DNA of 64,000 nt from Rhynchospora pubera (GCA_028095005.1 CM051461.1:167468144-167532143), one strand, 5' to 3'; positions 1 to 11,380 are shown, counted from the stretch's first letter. Notes: generated by a model from the letters alone, not told the origin. Numbers and translations are program-made.

Positions 1-339
1 GCGGTCAAGTGGATCCTTCGCTACTTGAAAGGTACCGCGAATGCACGATTGGAGTTTGGGAGGAGTGGTGCGAAGCTAACAGGTTATGTGGACTCAGATT
101 TCATGGGTGATCTTGATAAGAGACGGTCTTTGACCGGCTATGTCTTTACTTTAGGTGGATGTGCGATTAGTTGGAAAGCAATTTTGCAATCCACTATTGC
201 CTTGTCTACAACCGAAGCCGAGTGCATAATCGAGATCAAGAAGGTGTCAACTGTCGACAATCCAGCTGACATGCTTACCAAGCCGATACCGACCACGAAG
301 TTCAACTATTGCATGGAGTTAATTTCTATTTGTAGTTGA
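1..339 (+). pseudogene. Ty1/copia polyprotein 3' end (RNase H), internally deleted
   Basis: The frame open through the window's left edge encodes the C-terminal RNase H part of a copia polyprotein. Recognisable pieces are the KWILRYLKGT-like stretch, the GYVDSDFMGDLDKRRSLTGY block, the STTEAE block and a terminal VDNPADMLTKP motif, ending in a stop at 337-339. In intact copia elements several tens of residues separate TEAE from the NPADMLTKP motif. Here they are nearly adjacent (about positions 221-270), so an internal deletion has removed the catalytic tail of RNase H. The polypurine tract and LTR that follow confirm orientation. It is a dead fragment; the upstream part lies outside the window. 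Confidence 0.9.
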
Positions 340-390
340 TTAGGCTTTTATAGTTTAGGTTGTTTTTGTTTTAGGTGAGATTTCGATCCA

Positions 391-600
391 AGGTGGAGAT
401 TGTTAGATATGTCTCTTATCTCACATTAGGCAATAGGCAATATTAGTTTTTCTAGGGACTTCTAGGTAATTTTACCTTTTCTCTTTATATTGTAATTTAG
501 ACACTTTTGAGATACAACAGAAATCATTTTAACCCTAGCCGTAACTGTTCCTCTCCTCTCTTCTACTTTACTGTCTCCGTTCCACTGTCACAACACCATT
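391..600 (+). repeat. Polypurine tract and start of copia 3' LTR
   Basis: A polypurine tract (AAGGTGGAGAT, 390-400) is followed at 401 by TGTTAGATATG, the usual start of a plant copia LTR. A T-rich segment and a CT-rich leader follow. The right LTR border cannot be fixed because no second LTR and no target duplication are visible; the end given is approximate. Confidence 0.7.
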
Positions 601-904
601 CATCTTTTCTTCTGGGTATGACCAAGAAGATTGCTACCAAGGAGGTTGTCCTTCCACCAATTTATTCTTAGTATATCTTTTTTTTTTCGCAATTGTATCC
701 TGTTTTATCACTCACTAATAATCTCCTCGTCCCCTGTAGGCATCTGCTCGCTTGACTTTTCTCTTGTACTGCATATCGTCTCAGTTATTCTGGTATTTTC
801 ACTTGGCTCTTGAAATTTTCTTTTCTTCTGTGGCACCCGTATGTAGGGTGTTATAATCTCCCTAAGTTGTTTTATTTTATTTTTATTTTTTCTTCCATTG
901 CAGT

Positions 905-988
905 GTGAAGAAGCCAAGGAAGCAGACCCGTAATTCATGTAGAAACCACAGGTTCCGTCAACATAAGAGGCGGCATGCTGACAAGTAG
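905..988 (+). pseudogene. Short Lys/Arg-rich terminal exon, copy 1
   Basis: After a pyrimidine tract ending in TTGCAG, a 28-codon frame encodes a very basic tail (KKPRKQTRN, QHKRRHADK) with a TAG stop at 986-988. The copy at 1726-1809 keeps both frame and stop despite base changes, which suggests the reading was once constrained. I do not recognise the protein. The basic composition fits a ribosomal or nucleolar protein tail, but that is a guess. No complete upstream coding region is visible. Confidence 0.35.
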
Positions 989-1725
989 AAATGGAACTGC
1001 CCACTCCTATGGGATTATTATCTAAATATCATGTAAACTTTGGTCCATTGGGTCTCCTATATTACAAGGTTTTCTACTTTGTCGTCTTCTTCTTGCAGGG
1101 GGATCTTCATCATGATTTAATCTTTCCTGTGTTACTAAGAATTTTTCCAGGTTTATATGATAACAATTTTAGGATCTAGTGTAAATTGAAAATGAATGGT
1201 GGCTTTTTTTTACTAACTGGTACATTGCAGAAATGTTAACCCCTGGTGCCAATTCTCAGGGTCCTATGACAAGGAACAGATTAACATGCAAGGAGACATC
1301 TTTAATTCTTTATGACAAATGCCTGATGTAGTTATTCTCTTAAACCTGATTATAGCTGTTTGTATAATTTTAATTTTTACTTGTAAAAAGATTATCATAC
1401 CAGTGAAGAAAACTATTTTAACATGCATGAATTGACAAAGAAGCTTGCTACCAAGGAGGTTGTCCTTCCACCAATTTATTCTTAGTATATCTTGTTTTTT
1501 TTCGCAATTGTATCCATGTTTTATCACTCACTAGGCATCTGCTCTGCTAGGCTTGACTTTTCTCTTGTACTGCATATCGTCTCAGTTATTCTGGTATGTT
1601 CACTTGGCTCTTGAAATTTTCTTTTCTTCGGTGGCACCAGTATGTAGGGTGCTATAATGCAATCACCTCAAGTTGTTTTATTTTATTTTATTTTTATTTT
1701 ATTTTATTTTTTCTTCTATTGCAGC

Positions 1726-1809
1726 ATGAATAAGCCAAGGAAGCAAATCCGTAGTTCACATGGAAACCACAGGGCTCGCCAACACAAGAAGCGGCACGCT
1801 TGCAAGTAG
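1726..1809 (+). pseudogene. Short Lys/Arg-rich terminal exon, copy 2
   Basis: Second copy of the basic exon at 905-988, again after a T-rich tract ending in TTGCAG. It is 28 codons including the stop and encodes MNKPRKQIRSSHGNH followed by a His/Lys/Arg-rich end. Length and stop are the same as in copy 1, and several differences are conservative. Function unknown; probably a duplicated gene remnant. Confidence 0.35.
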
Positions 1810-2260
1810 AAATGGAACTATTCATTCCTATTGGAGTATTACTTAAACATTATGTAAACTTTGGTCCGTTGGACACCTGTATTACAAGGTTTTCTACTTT
1901 GTCTTCTTCTTCTAGCCGGGGATTCTTCATCATGATTTAATCTTGCCTGTGTTACTAAGAATTTTCCCAGGTTTATATGATGACAATTTTAGGATCTTGT
2001 GTAAATTGAAAATGAATGGTGCCTTTTTTTTTTTTTTAACTAACTGGTACAGCAGAAATGTTAACCCCTGGTGCCAATTCTCAGGTCCTATGACAAGGAA
2101 CAGATTAACATGCAAGGAGACATCTTTAATTCTTTATGACAAATGCCTGATGCAGCTAATTTTTTTTAAATCTGATTATAGCTATTTGTATAATTTTAAT
2201 TTGTACTTGTAAAAAGATTATCATACCAGTGAAGAAAACTATTTTATGTAAAAGAAGCAA

Positions 2261-3465
2261 GCTGTAGGGAATTTTTTACTACTTTTTTATTCATGTTTTA
2301 CATATCATAGATTATCATACCAGTGAAGAAAACTATTTTATATAAAAGAAGCAAGCTGTAGGGAAATTTTACTAGTCTTTATTCATATTTTACATATTAT
2401 CATGAAAAGTAGATAGTGCACGATACTGTTAGAACATTTTCCTGTTTTGAGCTTTTTCATCATAGCGTCAATATTTTCTGGTGATATTTTAACTTTTGAG
2501 AATTTCATTGGCAAACTCATATAAACAATTCGATTGTACTGAGACGCACTGTTCTATCTCCTCAGCTGGTATCGATTGAGCACGCACCTGATCTTAATCA
2601 GCCATAATCCATATTGTCTAATGCACTCCTTGATGTGGCGGACCGGCCTGAGAAAGTAAAAGTGACACTGCGAGAGTCGAGTCGACATCAATGACAATTC
2701 TCTCAGTATGGCAGTCGAACGATTGAGTACAAGAATGGTGATGATGGTTCCATGGAAGATGAATATGGACGAAGGAGATCTAGACTTGGAGATAGAGAAG
2801 GCAAGGAGGCAGGAAGTAGGGATGAAATCAAAGTGTTGATGAAAAGGAACTTAAATTCTACTTCGATCCCTATTCGAATTTGAAAAATACGCTTAATATC
2901 TGAACGATTCTCAATCTTAATTTTAGAATTTTTATTATCTCATTCATTCATTCCTCTACACAACTTTACAATGCGTCTATTTATAGACTACAAATAAGAC
3001 ATCATATAATGAGCAATAGATGAATTGTGAAGAACATTGTAATAAGTAGATAGTGGAACATATGGGGATAAAATGAGTAGTGGAGAATGCGAAGATAAAC
3101 AATTCACAAATTCATTTAATTTTATCACAAGTGGAAATTTTCTCGCACAATTATTATTTATTTTTTTACGGCTTGCGTACTACCAGATCAGGAGACATTA
3201 ACTAGTACACAGATAATATTTTTAAGGATGGTTATTAGTCACAGTCTCACAGATGACGGATTAGATTCGTCGGATATTTTTGAGTTGCGTGGAGGAAGGT
3301 GCCAGGAAGCTTCCTAAGTCACTCTACAATTAATCTGCCAAAAAAAAAGCGACATTGGTATAAAAACATACAATTAATATGATAAGTTTGCGATTCGCAA
3401 AATAAGTTAGTACGAGCATTAGTATTGTTGTTCATATATATGATACTTATATATAAACTATCTAA
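2261..3465. other. Intergenic, with one coding-like scrap
   Basis: No gene could be built here. Around 2690-2870 a short plus-strand frame reads GDDGSMEDEYGRRRSR and then a charged stretch, looking like a scrap of a real protein, but it has stops on both sides and no recognisable family. 2880-3170 is AT-rich. The rest shows nothing. Confidence 0.4.
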
Positions 3466-3613
3466 GGCTCTGTTTAGATGAGAGTAAGAATAAGAGAATA
3501 ACTTATTCCTACACTCAAATTTATTATAAACAATTCAAATTTTTCATAAAGTTACACACTTTTCAATACTTCTTCCCTTATTCCTCTTATTCCCACACGA
3601 TCCAAACGGAGTC
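3466..3613. mobile_element. Tourist-like MITE, 148 bp
   Basis: Terminal inverted repeats GGCTCTGTTTAGATGAGAG and the complement of CACACGATCCAAACGGAGTC, with matching AATAAG/CTTATT inner blocks. Flanking 3-bp duplication TAA at 3463-3465 and 3614-3616. The 3-bp TTA/TAA target and GTTTGG-type ends fit PIF/Harbinger (Tourist) elements. Confidence 0.7.
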
Positions 3614-4016
3614 TAAGATTAAAAATAATATATAAATTTCTTATTGTCCATGTTACATAAGATCCACAACAGTGGAATTGTTTACTTCGACGTTTTGGGT
3701 ATTAACTCGAAACTAGTTATGCAGATAAATGTTACCAATTAAACTTTGGGAATTTAAATTACAATGTATTGATGTCGTAGACTTGATTTTGTTTAACTAA
3801 CCGTTAATGCACTCCTGATGATTGATTACAGCTCTGATCTTATATGAAAAAAGGCTTCTGGTTCCAAAAGACATAAAAGCAACTTAAAAAAAAAATGAAA
3901 GAAGTTTTCATTGTATGATAACGTTTGAAAGTGAAACTCATGTTTTGATTAAAAATTTGAAGTTACGTTATTTAACTTGATGAAAAATTATAAATGCGAA
4001 AATGTTTTCAATGGCA

Positions 4017-4025
4017 TATATAAAC
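4017..4025 (+). promoter_or_regulatory. TATA box of the small Cys-rich gene
   Basis: TATATAAAC about 94 bp before the ATG at 4119, a normal spacing for a plant TATA box with a 60-nt leader. Confidence 0.45.
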
Positions 4026-4118
4026 AACAGTAGTAGACATTCATGACCACAACATACATACAATTCCATCTGTAAAATAAATACAATAATTTCTCGCAGA
4101 AAAAAAAAAAAGATTGAG

Positions 4119-4439
4119 ATGGATGCCAAGAAGAGTAGTAGAAGTGGTTTAAGGATGGAGATTATACTAGTTGCATTGCTGCTGCTATCAGGAGAAATGA
4201 AAGTAGTGTCTGGATTTCTTCCGGATTTCATAAAATGTCTTCCTAGATGCCTAGTGATGATAAGTATAGAATGCTACACAACTTGTATAAGAAAAGGCAT
4301 TTTCGGCCTTAGTGTTAAAGAATATAGAATGCATCAGTTTGGTTGTGCAAAATCCGCAGAGAACGACTGCTCAATGTTGCCTGGGAGGAAAGAAAATGTC
4401 GGAAATAGTCAGAGATATGGAGCTGTTCCACCCCTTTGA
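4119..4439 (+). CDS. Small secreted Cys-rich protein (thionin-like or hairpin-like)
   Basis: A 106-residue protein. Residues 14-32 form a hydrophobic signal peptide with a likely cleavage after the VVSG at 29-32. The mature part carries six cysteines at 40, 44, 52, 56, 76 and 84, spaced C-x3-C-x7-C-x3-C-x19-C-x7-C. A pair of C-x3-C motifs is typical of plant alpha-hairpinin folds and of the loose thionin-like secreted peptides, which are often defence-related and expressed in particular organs. A TATA box sits about 94 bp upstream. No intron is needed, but the last 20 residues are low in character, so a small intron or a shifted end is possible. I infer an extracellular peptide; activity is unknown. 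Confidence 0.55.
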   Translation: MDAKKSSRSGLRMEIILVALLLLSGEMKVVSGFLPDFIKCLPRCLVMISIECYTTCIRKGIFGLSVKEYRMHQFGCAKSAENDCSMLPGRKENVGNSQRYGAVPPL

Positions 4440-5018
4440 ATCGCCACTTATCTTTTTTTTGTTGAATTATGATCTTGTAGTGCTATTTCATGCCCTGAGC
4501 GACATCTTTATTTTCTCTTCGGCCCAGATCAAAATGATTTTTACGTGGGATTGATTTCATAGAATTTCTTTAAATCTAATTATACCGGAATTCCAATTAA
4601 ATGATACAAAATCTCTTTATTTTGATAAAGGGAAAAACAATTCCGACAAAATGAATAAATTGAAATCCCGTGTTAAAAAAAATGGGATTTTCATCCGGGC
4701 CTTCATTTGGATATGCTACAATTAAGGCTTAGCTATATCTATATTCGATACAAGATGCATAGTTGCGGCTCGGCCGCAACCTTGATCCTGTACTATACTG
4801 AAAAAATATTGTATTTGTTTACAGTAACAAACTAATATACGATTTGACTATCATTTGACATTATTATTTGACATTAAAATAAATGACTAAGTAAATGGCA
4901 TACAATCAATTTACAACTATAAAATTCAACATAAATTTAGTTTATCATTATTAATTATACAAATATAAATTAGATTCGGACACGAAACACATTAACTGCT
5001 ACTAGAATAATAAATATA
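4440..5018. other. Intergenic AT-rich DNA
   Basis: 3' flank of the Cys-rich gene followed by AT-rich sequence. No coding frame, repeat or RNA gene recognised. Confidence 0.5.
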
Positions 5019-5028
5019 GTTGTATATA

Positions 5029-5671
5029 CGGAATTGTTTTCCGTCATCCTCCCTTTTATATCATCCCCATCATCCCCTGACAGGTATTAACGCGTTATCT
5101 TTTTTTGGATGAGGGGATGAGAGAGAGGATGAGCGAATTTTCTTTTTTGGATGAGGGGATGAAGGGGGAGGGATGAGCGAAACAGATAGGAGGGAGGGAC
5201 GAGTGACACGGAGGGGAGGGAGGGAGGGAGCGACACAAAGGAATGACAACTGTTCTATTTAAATATATAATGGTTCTGGTTAAATATATAACGGTTCTGG
5301 TTAAATATATAATAGTTATGGTTAAATATATAACTGTTCTGGTTAAATATATAACAGTTCTGGTTAAATATATAATTGTTCTGGTTATATATATAATTGT
5401 TCTGATTAAATATACAAGTGTTCTTGATAAAATATCTGTTTTGGTTATATATATGATTGTTCTGGTTATAAATCATTACATATATAACAGAGGAGGGAGG
5501 GAGATGAGCTCTGGATATTAGCGAATCAGGAGATGAGGGGAAATTAGCGAAATAAAGAGGTAAAGAGAGGATGATTTCAGGGGATGATAGATACGCGTTT
5601 ATTAAAAATGGAAAACGCATTTTGAGGAAGATGGAGATGATAGAAATCGGAGATGATGGTTATTAGCCCCG
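5029..5671. mobile_element. MULE-like non-autonomous element with 10-bp target duplication
   Basis: Flanked by an exact 10-bp repeat GTTGTATATA (5019-5028 and 5672-5681). The ends are poorly matched inverted repeats built around CATCATC/GATGATG blocks with an inner ACGCGT on each side. A 9-11 bp duplication is the hallmark of Mutator-like insertion. There is no transposase; the middle is filled by a 21-bp minisatellite and GGGAGG-rich tracts. Confidence 0.55.
5250..5485 (+). repeat. 21-bp minisatellite, about 11 copies
   Basis: Tandem copies of GGTTCTGGTTAAATATATAA plus one base, degenerating toward the right edge. Because the unit is a multiple of three it creates spurious 7-residue-periodic reading frames on both strands; these are not genes. 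Confidence 0.9.
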
Positions 5672-5789
5672 GTTGTATATATTATAGAACTTAATAGATT
5701 GAATTTCAAGACTGATGAAATAAAATTTGAAGTCAAAATTTTCAGTGTATTATGATAATGAAATTTTTATCAAAAATTTGTTAAGTAAT

Positions 5790-6140
5790 ACTAGAATCAA
5801 ACGTATAGGATATCAAACACGATTCAAATGTTGACCATTAAATTTTCAAACTGCCGATCCAAATCGCTTAGTATGATCTCTATATTAAAATATATTTGAA
5901 AATCAAATTTTATATATTTTTAAAATTTTTCTAACTATTTTTTCAAAATTTTTATAATTGGAGGGTTCATAACTTTTTAGATTGAGCGTATTCAAAAATA
6001 AAAAAAAATGATAAAAAATTTTGAAAAAAATATATATAATTTGATCTCCGTGAACAGTTTGACCTGTTTAGATCGACCATTCTAATCTTAAAAATTAAAA
6101 TGTTATCGTATTAGACGAGTATACGTATCGTACATGTTTG
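5790..6140. repeat. Long palindromic element (GATCTCCATATTGAA family)
   Basis: Imperfect inverted repeat of about 350 bp. Its inner arms carry the core seen again at 38920-40186 and 62990-63345: a CCGATCCAAA-type block, then ATGATCTCTATATT, then a T-rich centre. Borders are approximate and no target duplication was fixed. Confidence 0.5.
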
Positions 6141-6534
6141 AAGCCACTCCCAAATTTATTTCCCTCCCTCTTTTGTCCCTTCTGTCTTCGTTCTCTCTTC
6201 CCACTCGAGTCTATCTCGAAAACCCTCTCTGATTGGGGAAACACACACACACACGCTGGATCTAATATCCCCCTCTCGTTGAACAGAATTTTCTGTTCTA
6301 TTTCAATTCCACGTGACCGCGTTCATTTTCCATTGTTATTCTTGATTTATGTGTTCTATCTTCCTAAAACTGTGTTCCGTTTTCGAAAACAAAATCCATA
6401 TATCTTTCCGTTTTTGTTCCGTTTGAATAGACGGAAAAAAACGTGTAAAACGATACAATATTGACGCCCCTATACCAGGGAGGGAGAGCCCAACTCTTCT
6501 AACTTCGTAGTTCTATTTAAAAACAAGCTGTTTC
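6141..6534. other. Leader-like pyrimidine-rich DNA, no gene
   Basis: A CT-rich stretch (6155-6235) and an (AC)n run resemble a 5' leader or core promoter, but no plausible coding exon follows before the SINE at 6535. It could be the orphaned leader of a lost gene. Confidence 0.35.
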
Positions 6535-6910
6535 AAGAACCAATCGCTTGGTCTAGTGGCAAAGAACAATGTACCTTAATTCACTTGAGTGCAGTGGCGG
6601 ATCTAGCAAAAATATTTAGGTGGGGCTGAGTGTTCTAATGAATCATTTGATCGAACGGTTTCTCTTCTTCTATTCTTCAGCCCCACTTTTGAGTGTTCCA
6701 ATGGCTGAAAAAATTCATTGAGACTAAAGAGGGGCTTCAGGGCTCGACGGCGATAGGTGGGGCTCTAGCCCCACCCGCCCCACCACTGGATCCGCCCCTG
6801 CTTGAGTGAAAGGTGACATGTTCAAAATCCGATGGGGTCTTTTATAGATATTTAATTAATTTAAAAATAAATTGGATGACTTAGACCTCCAATCTATCTT
6901 AAAAAAAAAA
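6535..6910 (+). mobile_element. tRNA-derived SINE, split by a MITE
   Basis: The left part holds a pol III A-box-like block (TGGTCTAGTGGCAAAG). The right part holds a B-box-like block (GGTGACATGTTCAAAATCC), and the copy ends in an A-rich tail at about 6899-6913. Direct repeats AAACAAGCTGTTTC at 6521-6534 and 6911-6924 are its target duplication. Without the inserted MITE the SINE is about 160 bp, a normal plant SINE length. A related copy lies at 38321. Confidence 0.8.
6592..6800. mobile_element. hAT-type MITE inside the SINE
   Basis: Starts CAGTGGCGGATC and ends GGATCCGCCCCTG, with GTGGGGCT/AGCCCCAC inner repeats. An exact 8-bp duplication CTTGAGTG flanks it (6584-6591 and 6801-6808). 8-bp duplications and CAG..CTG ends fit hAT. 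It inserted between the A and B boxes, so it is younger than the SINE and silences its internal promoter. Confidence 0.8.
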
Positions 6911-7237
6911 AAACAAGCTGTTTCTATCTTGGTACCCACAAGTCCACTAATTTATTATTGTTTTTTCACAAGGGCCCAATAACTCGGACATCTGATTTTC
7001 TTTCTACAAAATAATGAAAGCAAGAATGCAAGATCAATTAATGCCAAACAAACTTTCACTATGGTACAATTAATCGCCAATCACCTCACATTACAAGCAA
7101 GATTTAGATAGCAGCTTCACGCTAATCACACATACACAGTTTCACACTGTATCCACATTAGCCTATATACATAATACATCCAACAACATGTTCATACTTT
7201 TTAGTTTTTACACAGCAGAACCAACAACAGCAGCTTA

Positions 7238-7243
7238 TTTATT
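7238..7243 (-). terminator. Polyadenylation signal of the LEA-like gene
   Basis: AATAAA on the minus strand, 43 bp after the stop codon at 7286. Confidence 0.4.
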
Positions 7244-7285
7244 GAGCTTTATAGTAGTGCCTATATTAGATTAGTATAGTGTTGC

Positions 7286-9299
7286 TCAAGGGGTGGTAGG
7301 TTTGTCGACACCTTCAACGTGACGGAACCAGGCTGTCTGGTCCAGAACTGAAGGATCGTTCGCTGCTTTGCGGGCCCCAGCTGTCAGAGTTGTCCTTGTA
7401 AACCGGCCAGCAGGTCCAAACACTCCGGTATGGGGATGTGGACCCCAGTAGGACTCTGGCTGGTCTCCGATCACATGGTCCGGCACCACTGCTGGCTGGA
7501 CCACCGCCTCGTCGATGTTCTTGTCGTACGTGGTTGTGTGAACTCCTTTTCTAAATTTTTTTTTTTAAAAAAGAGAGGAGCCAAGGTCAGTAACTTTGAA
7601 TGTTTTATTCAATAATTACTGGTTGCTTAACTGGTATGATAATGATATGACATATAAAATATAATATAATGCCGTCTCCGCTATTCAGTTAAATAGAGAA
7701 TTCAATCAATTCATTGTCATTTCAATTATTAATAATTCTTTTGTATTCTTTCTAAGCTATGCTGATATCCAGCAAGTTGATGCTTAGTGTAATTAAAATG
7801 GTGGTAGATGAGACATAGCTTTCACTAAAACGTCCTCCCACTAAGTGACACCAAAACAGGAAGCAATTCGTCATTAGGAATACAAAATGAAGTGAAAATA
7901 GTGGCCCCTTTCTTCAGTCTTACCTACATTCCCTAAAAAAAAGGACAATATGAATCCTTAATTATTTCCATGTATTTGAGTATGTTTCACATGTCCCCCA
8001 GCTTGTTGCTAGTAAATGCTAAATAAAAATTAGTGGCAGGGACAGGAAGATATGGCACCTAAAGAAACAGAAAATCTTGACGTATGCGCCTTTACGTAAT
8101 TTATAGAGATTAGCAAAAGATGTCCTCAATACGAAGGCAAATAAAAAAAATAAAATGTTGATATTATTTTTTGCTATATATAAAATATTATATGTTAGGC
8201 AATAAAGATATGGTAAAATCAATAATTTAATCTTTCCATTTAAATAAATAGCTAATTTGGTAGTAACTTAATTTTTTTTAAGAAAAGTCTGACCTTGATC
8301 TAGACCACTGATCAAATCAAATTACACAAATCAATGGTCCGTAATTGATATAAGAATTGTTTACACACTTTTATTATCTGACAAGTTTACTCATTTTATA
8401 TGGGTGCTTTATAAGTAGTGTATAGATAAATTGACCATTTGACCACAAACTTATTTTTAAGTTCGTGACACATCTGATAAATAATTATTAAAATAAAAGT
8501 ATATGAACTTATAAAGATATCTTTTGCATATAATTTAGTTGGATGTGTATAAATTTTGATGCAATTTGAAAATCAATTGACCATCCATCAAGCAATTGAA
8601 AAAAAAAAATGATACAGAACATCTAAACTATAAAGATGTTGCATGTCAGCATATGTGTCAAATGATTTGATGTCACTGTTACATATTCCTTCCAAAAAAA
8701 AAAAAAACGCCAAGTACATGTTTAAGGTTGATATTTGAAAATAAAATATTCCCTCGAGTATCATCTGTTGCTATTAAGGTGAAGAACCTGTATTTTGTTT
8801 CCATTTTATTTAACAAACACGTAATTTGTTAATTTTGTTATTTAAAACAATAAGGTGATTTCGAGTTTACTTGTAGACTCCATAGTATTTTCAAAGATCA
8901 ATTAATGAACAAATTAGCCTTTCGGGGGAAAAAAAAAATCCAAACATAGTATATATGATTATTGATCAAAATTTAAAGAGGTGAGCCTCTTTGAAAATTG
9001 ATATTTGTTTTTCATTATGAGATTCATATGAAAAGGATTAAAAAAGAGTTTTAAGTCAGTCATATCATACGAACTGGATCCGCTACAAATTAATATACAC
9101 TAGGTTATTCACAGCCCTTTTGTAGATTTTTCTTCAGATAGTTAATTATATAACCAACAAATAAAAAAGCAAAGATATATTTGATATAATACCTCAATGA
9201 AGAGAACGTGGCTGGAAGAACAGAACCTTGAGCAGTATTGGATGGGATCAGACCGATTAGTCGCTTCCCACACAAGAGAATCCTCGATTTATCTGCCAT
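7286..9299 (-). CDS. LEA-like stress protein (At5g17165-like), two exons
   Basis: Exon 1 is 9299-9193 and exon 2 is 7550-7286, giving 123 residues with phase kept across a GT..AG intron of 1642 bp. The N-terminus (MADKSRILLCGKRLIG) is basic and hydrophobic, like a mitochondrial or plastid targeting sequence. The middle carries a TTTYDKNIDE block, VVPDHVI, and SYWGPHPHTGVFGPA. The C-terminus has SVLDQTAWFR and ends near DKP. From memory this order matches a family of small plant proteins labelled late embryogenesis abundant, At5g17165-like; I could not search. They are thought to protect in dehydration and oxidative stress. A TATA box lies about 120 bp upstream and an AATAAA-type signal 43 bp past the stop. 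Confidence 0.75.
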
Positions 9300-9417
9300 A
9301 CACTCACAGGTCTAACGGGGGATAGGTAGAAGAGAGAAGTAGAGAGAGATCAAAACAAAACGAGAAAGGGATGAGAGAAGGGAGTTCTAGTGTGGGAGTA
9401 CGGGTTAGTACTTGCTC

Positions 9418-9428
9418 GTATTTATAGG
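9418..9428 (-). promoter_or_regulatory. TATA box of the LEA-like gene
   Basis: CCTATAAATAC on the minus strand about 120 bp before the start codon at 9299, with a purine/pyrimidine-rich leader between. Confidence 0.55.
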
Positions 9429-9534
9429 CGATTAGCCTAGCATGTTTCGTCTCCATTGGTATTAATTGTTTCCGTTTGTTGCAACGGCGACTAACTCTAG
9501 TCTGGCAACAAGAGCAAACTTTCCGTTGGATCAT

Positions 9535-11034
9535 TTTCTAGATTTTCAAAACTATATGCAACAGTGAGGAAATTTTTGGCCACCCTGGAAATTCAGGAAA
9601 AGGGGCAATAATAATTTTGTTTTGAAAGATAATTAATGGAGGAAACAAATAAAATGGTGGCTAATTGATTATTGATTATGATTTTAGACCTCAAATATAA
9701 GTTTGTTCAGATTTCAACCTTAATTTGCTAATTATTTAATAATATAACAGTAAGATTGTAAGAACAACAAGTTTTAATAATACTAACAGCTAGTATTTAC
9801 TAAGTAAATATCACATCGTCAATAAATGTGTTTTTTTAAGGATGCAATTGCATCAATGCACTTGCACCCCCTTTTTATGTGATATATTAAAAACCTTCAA
9901 AATTTTATTAAGACAAGTACAATTTTAGTAAAACAATAAAAGAAATTAATCATCGGTTATGCTAAATATGTTCGCCTCTGGTCTTTTTCTGTTGGGATTT
10001 AAAATTGCCAATTAGGTGGAGGATAATATTGTATCCTTACGTAGTGGGTGACGATAAAGATAGATAATGTTTGTGAGTGAATAAGATAATCGTCCACAGC
10101 TGTTAACCTCGTTAATTCAACGGATTTTATGTCTTTCTAACCACAGTAATTATTATTAAGAATTTTTCCTAACCATCATCTGAAACTACCGTATCCAAAT
10201 TAGAATGTACCAAGTACCAACCGTGCATTGTTCATGCCGCCATTCGAGATTATATACTAAACAAATTTTTGCAAGATATTATGCGTACAAGGCATTCCAA
10301 CATTTATGCAATAAATCGGACAACCAATTATGTCTTGCAATACTAAAGTCTTTCCTATAAGCAAAAATTAATAGTCATAGCATAGTAGTAATATGAAAAG
10401 AATTCCTATCCAAAATAATTTTTGTATAAAATATAACGTCGCAGTAGCTGTTGCGTCGTTAAATCTTTACTGGAGTCAATTGATCCACTAATTATTTCAA
10501 TGCTCTTAAAATAATATAAAGTTTGACTTATTAAAAAAGAATAAACGTATATTCTTCATTAACACTGGTGAAAAATCTTATTACCGATTATATCAAATAA
10601 ACAAAAATGCATTCCTCACCGTAATTATTTTTATTAGTGAGGAGGGATTAATGGTCTTTTATTTTCATTCTTCATTATATTTCCATTTTTTAAATCCTTA
10701 GAACAACATTTTAAAGCAAAAATCAAATAAATTTCCTAAATGCGATTAATATTACTTTCTTAAAGTGCACATAAAATTTCCAACGTTTCATTTATTTTTT
10801 GCAGGACAAGATGGCATGAAAAATCAGCGTCAATTTTTTGTCTACGTCAATGTATTTTTTAGGCTCTCAGTGACAAATTAAACAGCGATGAACTATCATA
10901 AATAATTTTATTGTATGTACAGAACAAGAGATATAATAGACCACATATAATAGTTTATTTTGATTTATCGTTAATAATGTTTTTAAAGAAAATAGTAGAG
11001 CTACAAATGATAAGAGTTTTAAACCTTCTTCAAA
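9535..11034. other. Intergenic AT-rich DNA
   Basis: Upstream flank of the LEA-like gene and AT-rich sequence. No coding region, RNA gene or clear repeat recognised. Confidence 0.5.
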
Positions 11035-11193
11035 GGCCCCGTTTGGATGGGGCCGGAATTACAAATTCTGGACATTTTATATGCCAAATTTATTATAAAT
11101 AATCCAAACTCTTCACAAAGTTACATACTTCTCAATAAATTTATGCCTAGAAATTACAAATTACCCAAATTCCTACAACATCCAAACGACCCC
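11035..11193. mobile_element. Tourist-like MITE
   Basis: Ends GGCCCCGTTTGGATGG and the complement of CATCCAAACGACCCC, with AATTACAAATT inner blocks on both sides. Same general type as 3466-3613. Flanking 3-bp duplication is imperfect (AAA/AAG). Confidence 0.6.
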
Positions 11194-11380
11194 AAGTAAA
11201 TATAATGTAACGAATAATGAAGTCTTTGAAATACCATACTAATCGGCCGTAAATTGGGACGCGATACGTACTTAAAAGACAAACATCCATACCAAAAAAA
11301 ATTAAATCTTCTTCCAAATCATGCTAAAATTTCGGAAACTTTTCTTGTTGTAGTCGAAAGAAAGATAAAGGGAGGAGGAA

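Larger units (their letters stand above)
620..2260 (+). repeat. Tandem duplication, unit about 814 bp
   Basis: A segment starting with GCTACCAAGGAGGTTGTCC occurs at 632 and again at 1446. The two copies can be followed for about 800 bp, through the same CTCTTGTACTGCATATCGTC stretch, a T-rich tract, a short basic exon and the shared tail ATCATACCAGTGAAGAAAAC. That tail appears a third time near 2310 in a shorter 93-bp repeat. Many substitutions and small indels show the duplication is not recent. Intron-like T-rich tracts ending in CAG suggest a duplicated piece of a spliced gene. Confidence 0.75.

Noticed and set aside
2690..2870. Coding-like scrap (DDGSMEDEYGRRRSR)
   Set aside because: Too short and closed on both sides; no family recognised.
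5255..5620. Open frames of about 90-120 codons on both strands over the minisatellite
   Set aside because: They follow the 21-bp repeat and have 7-residue periodic, low-complexity translations.
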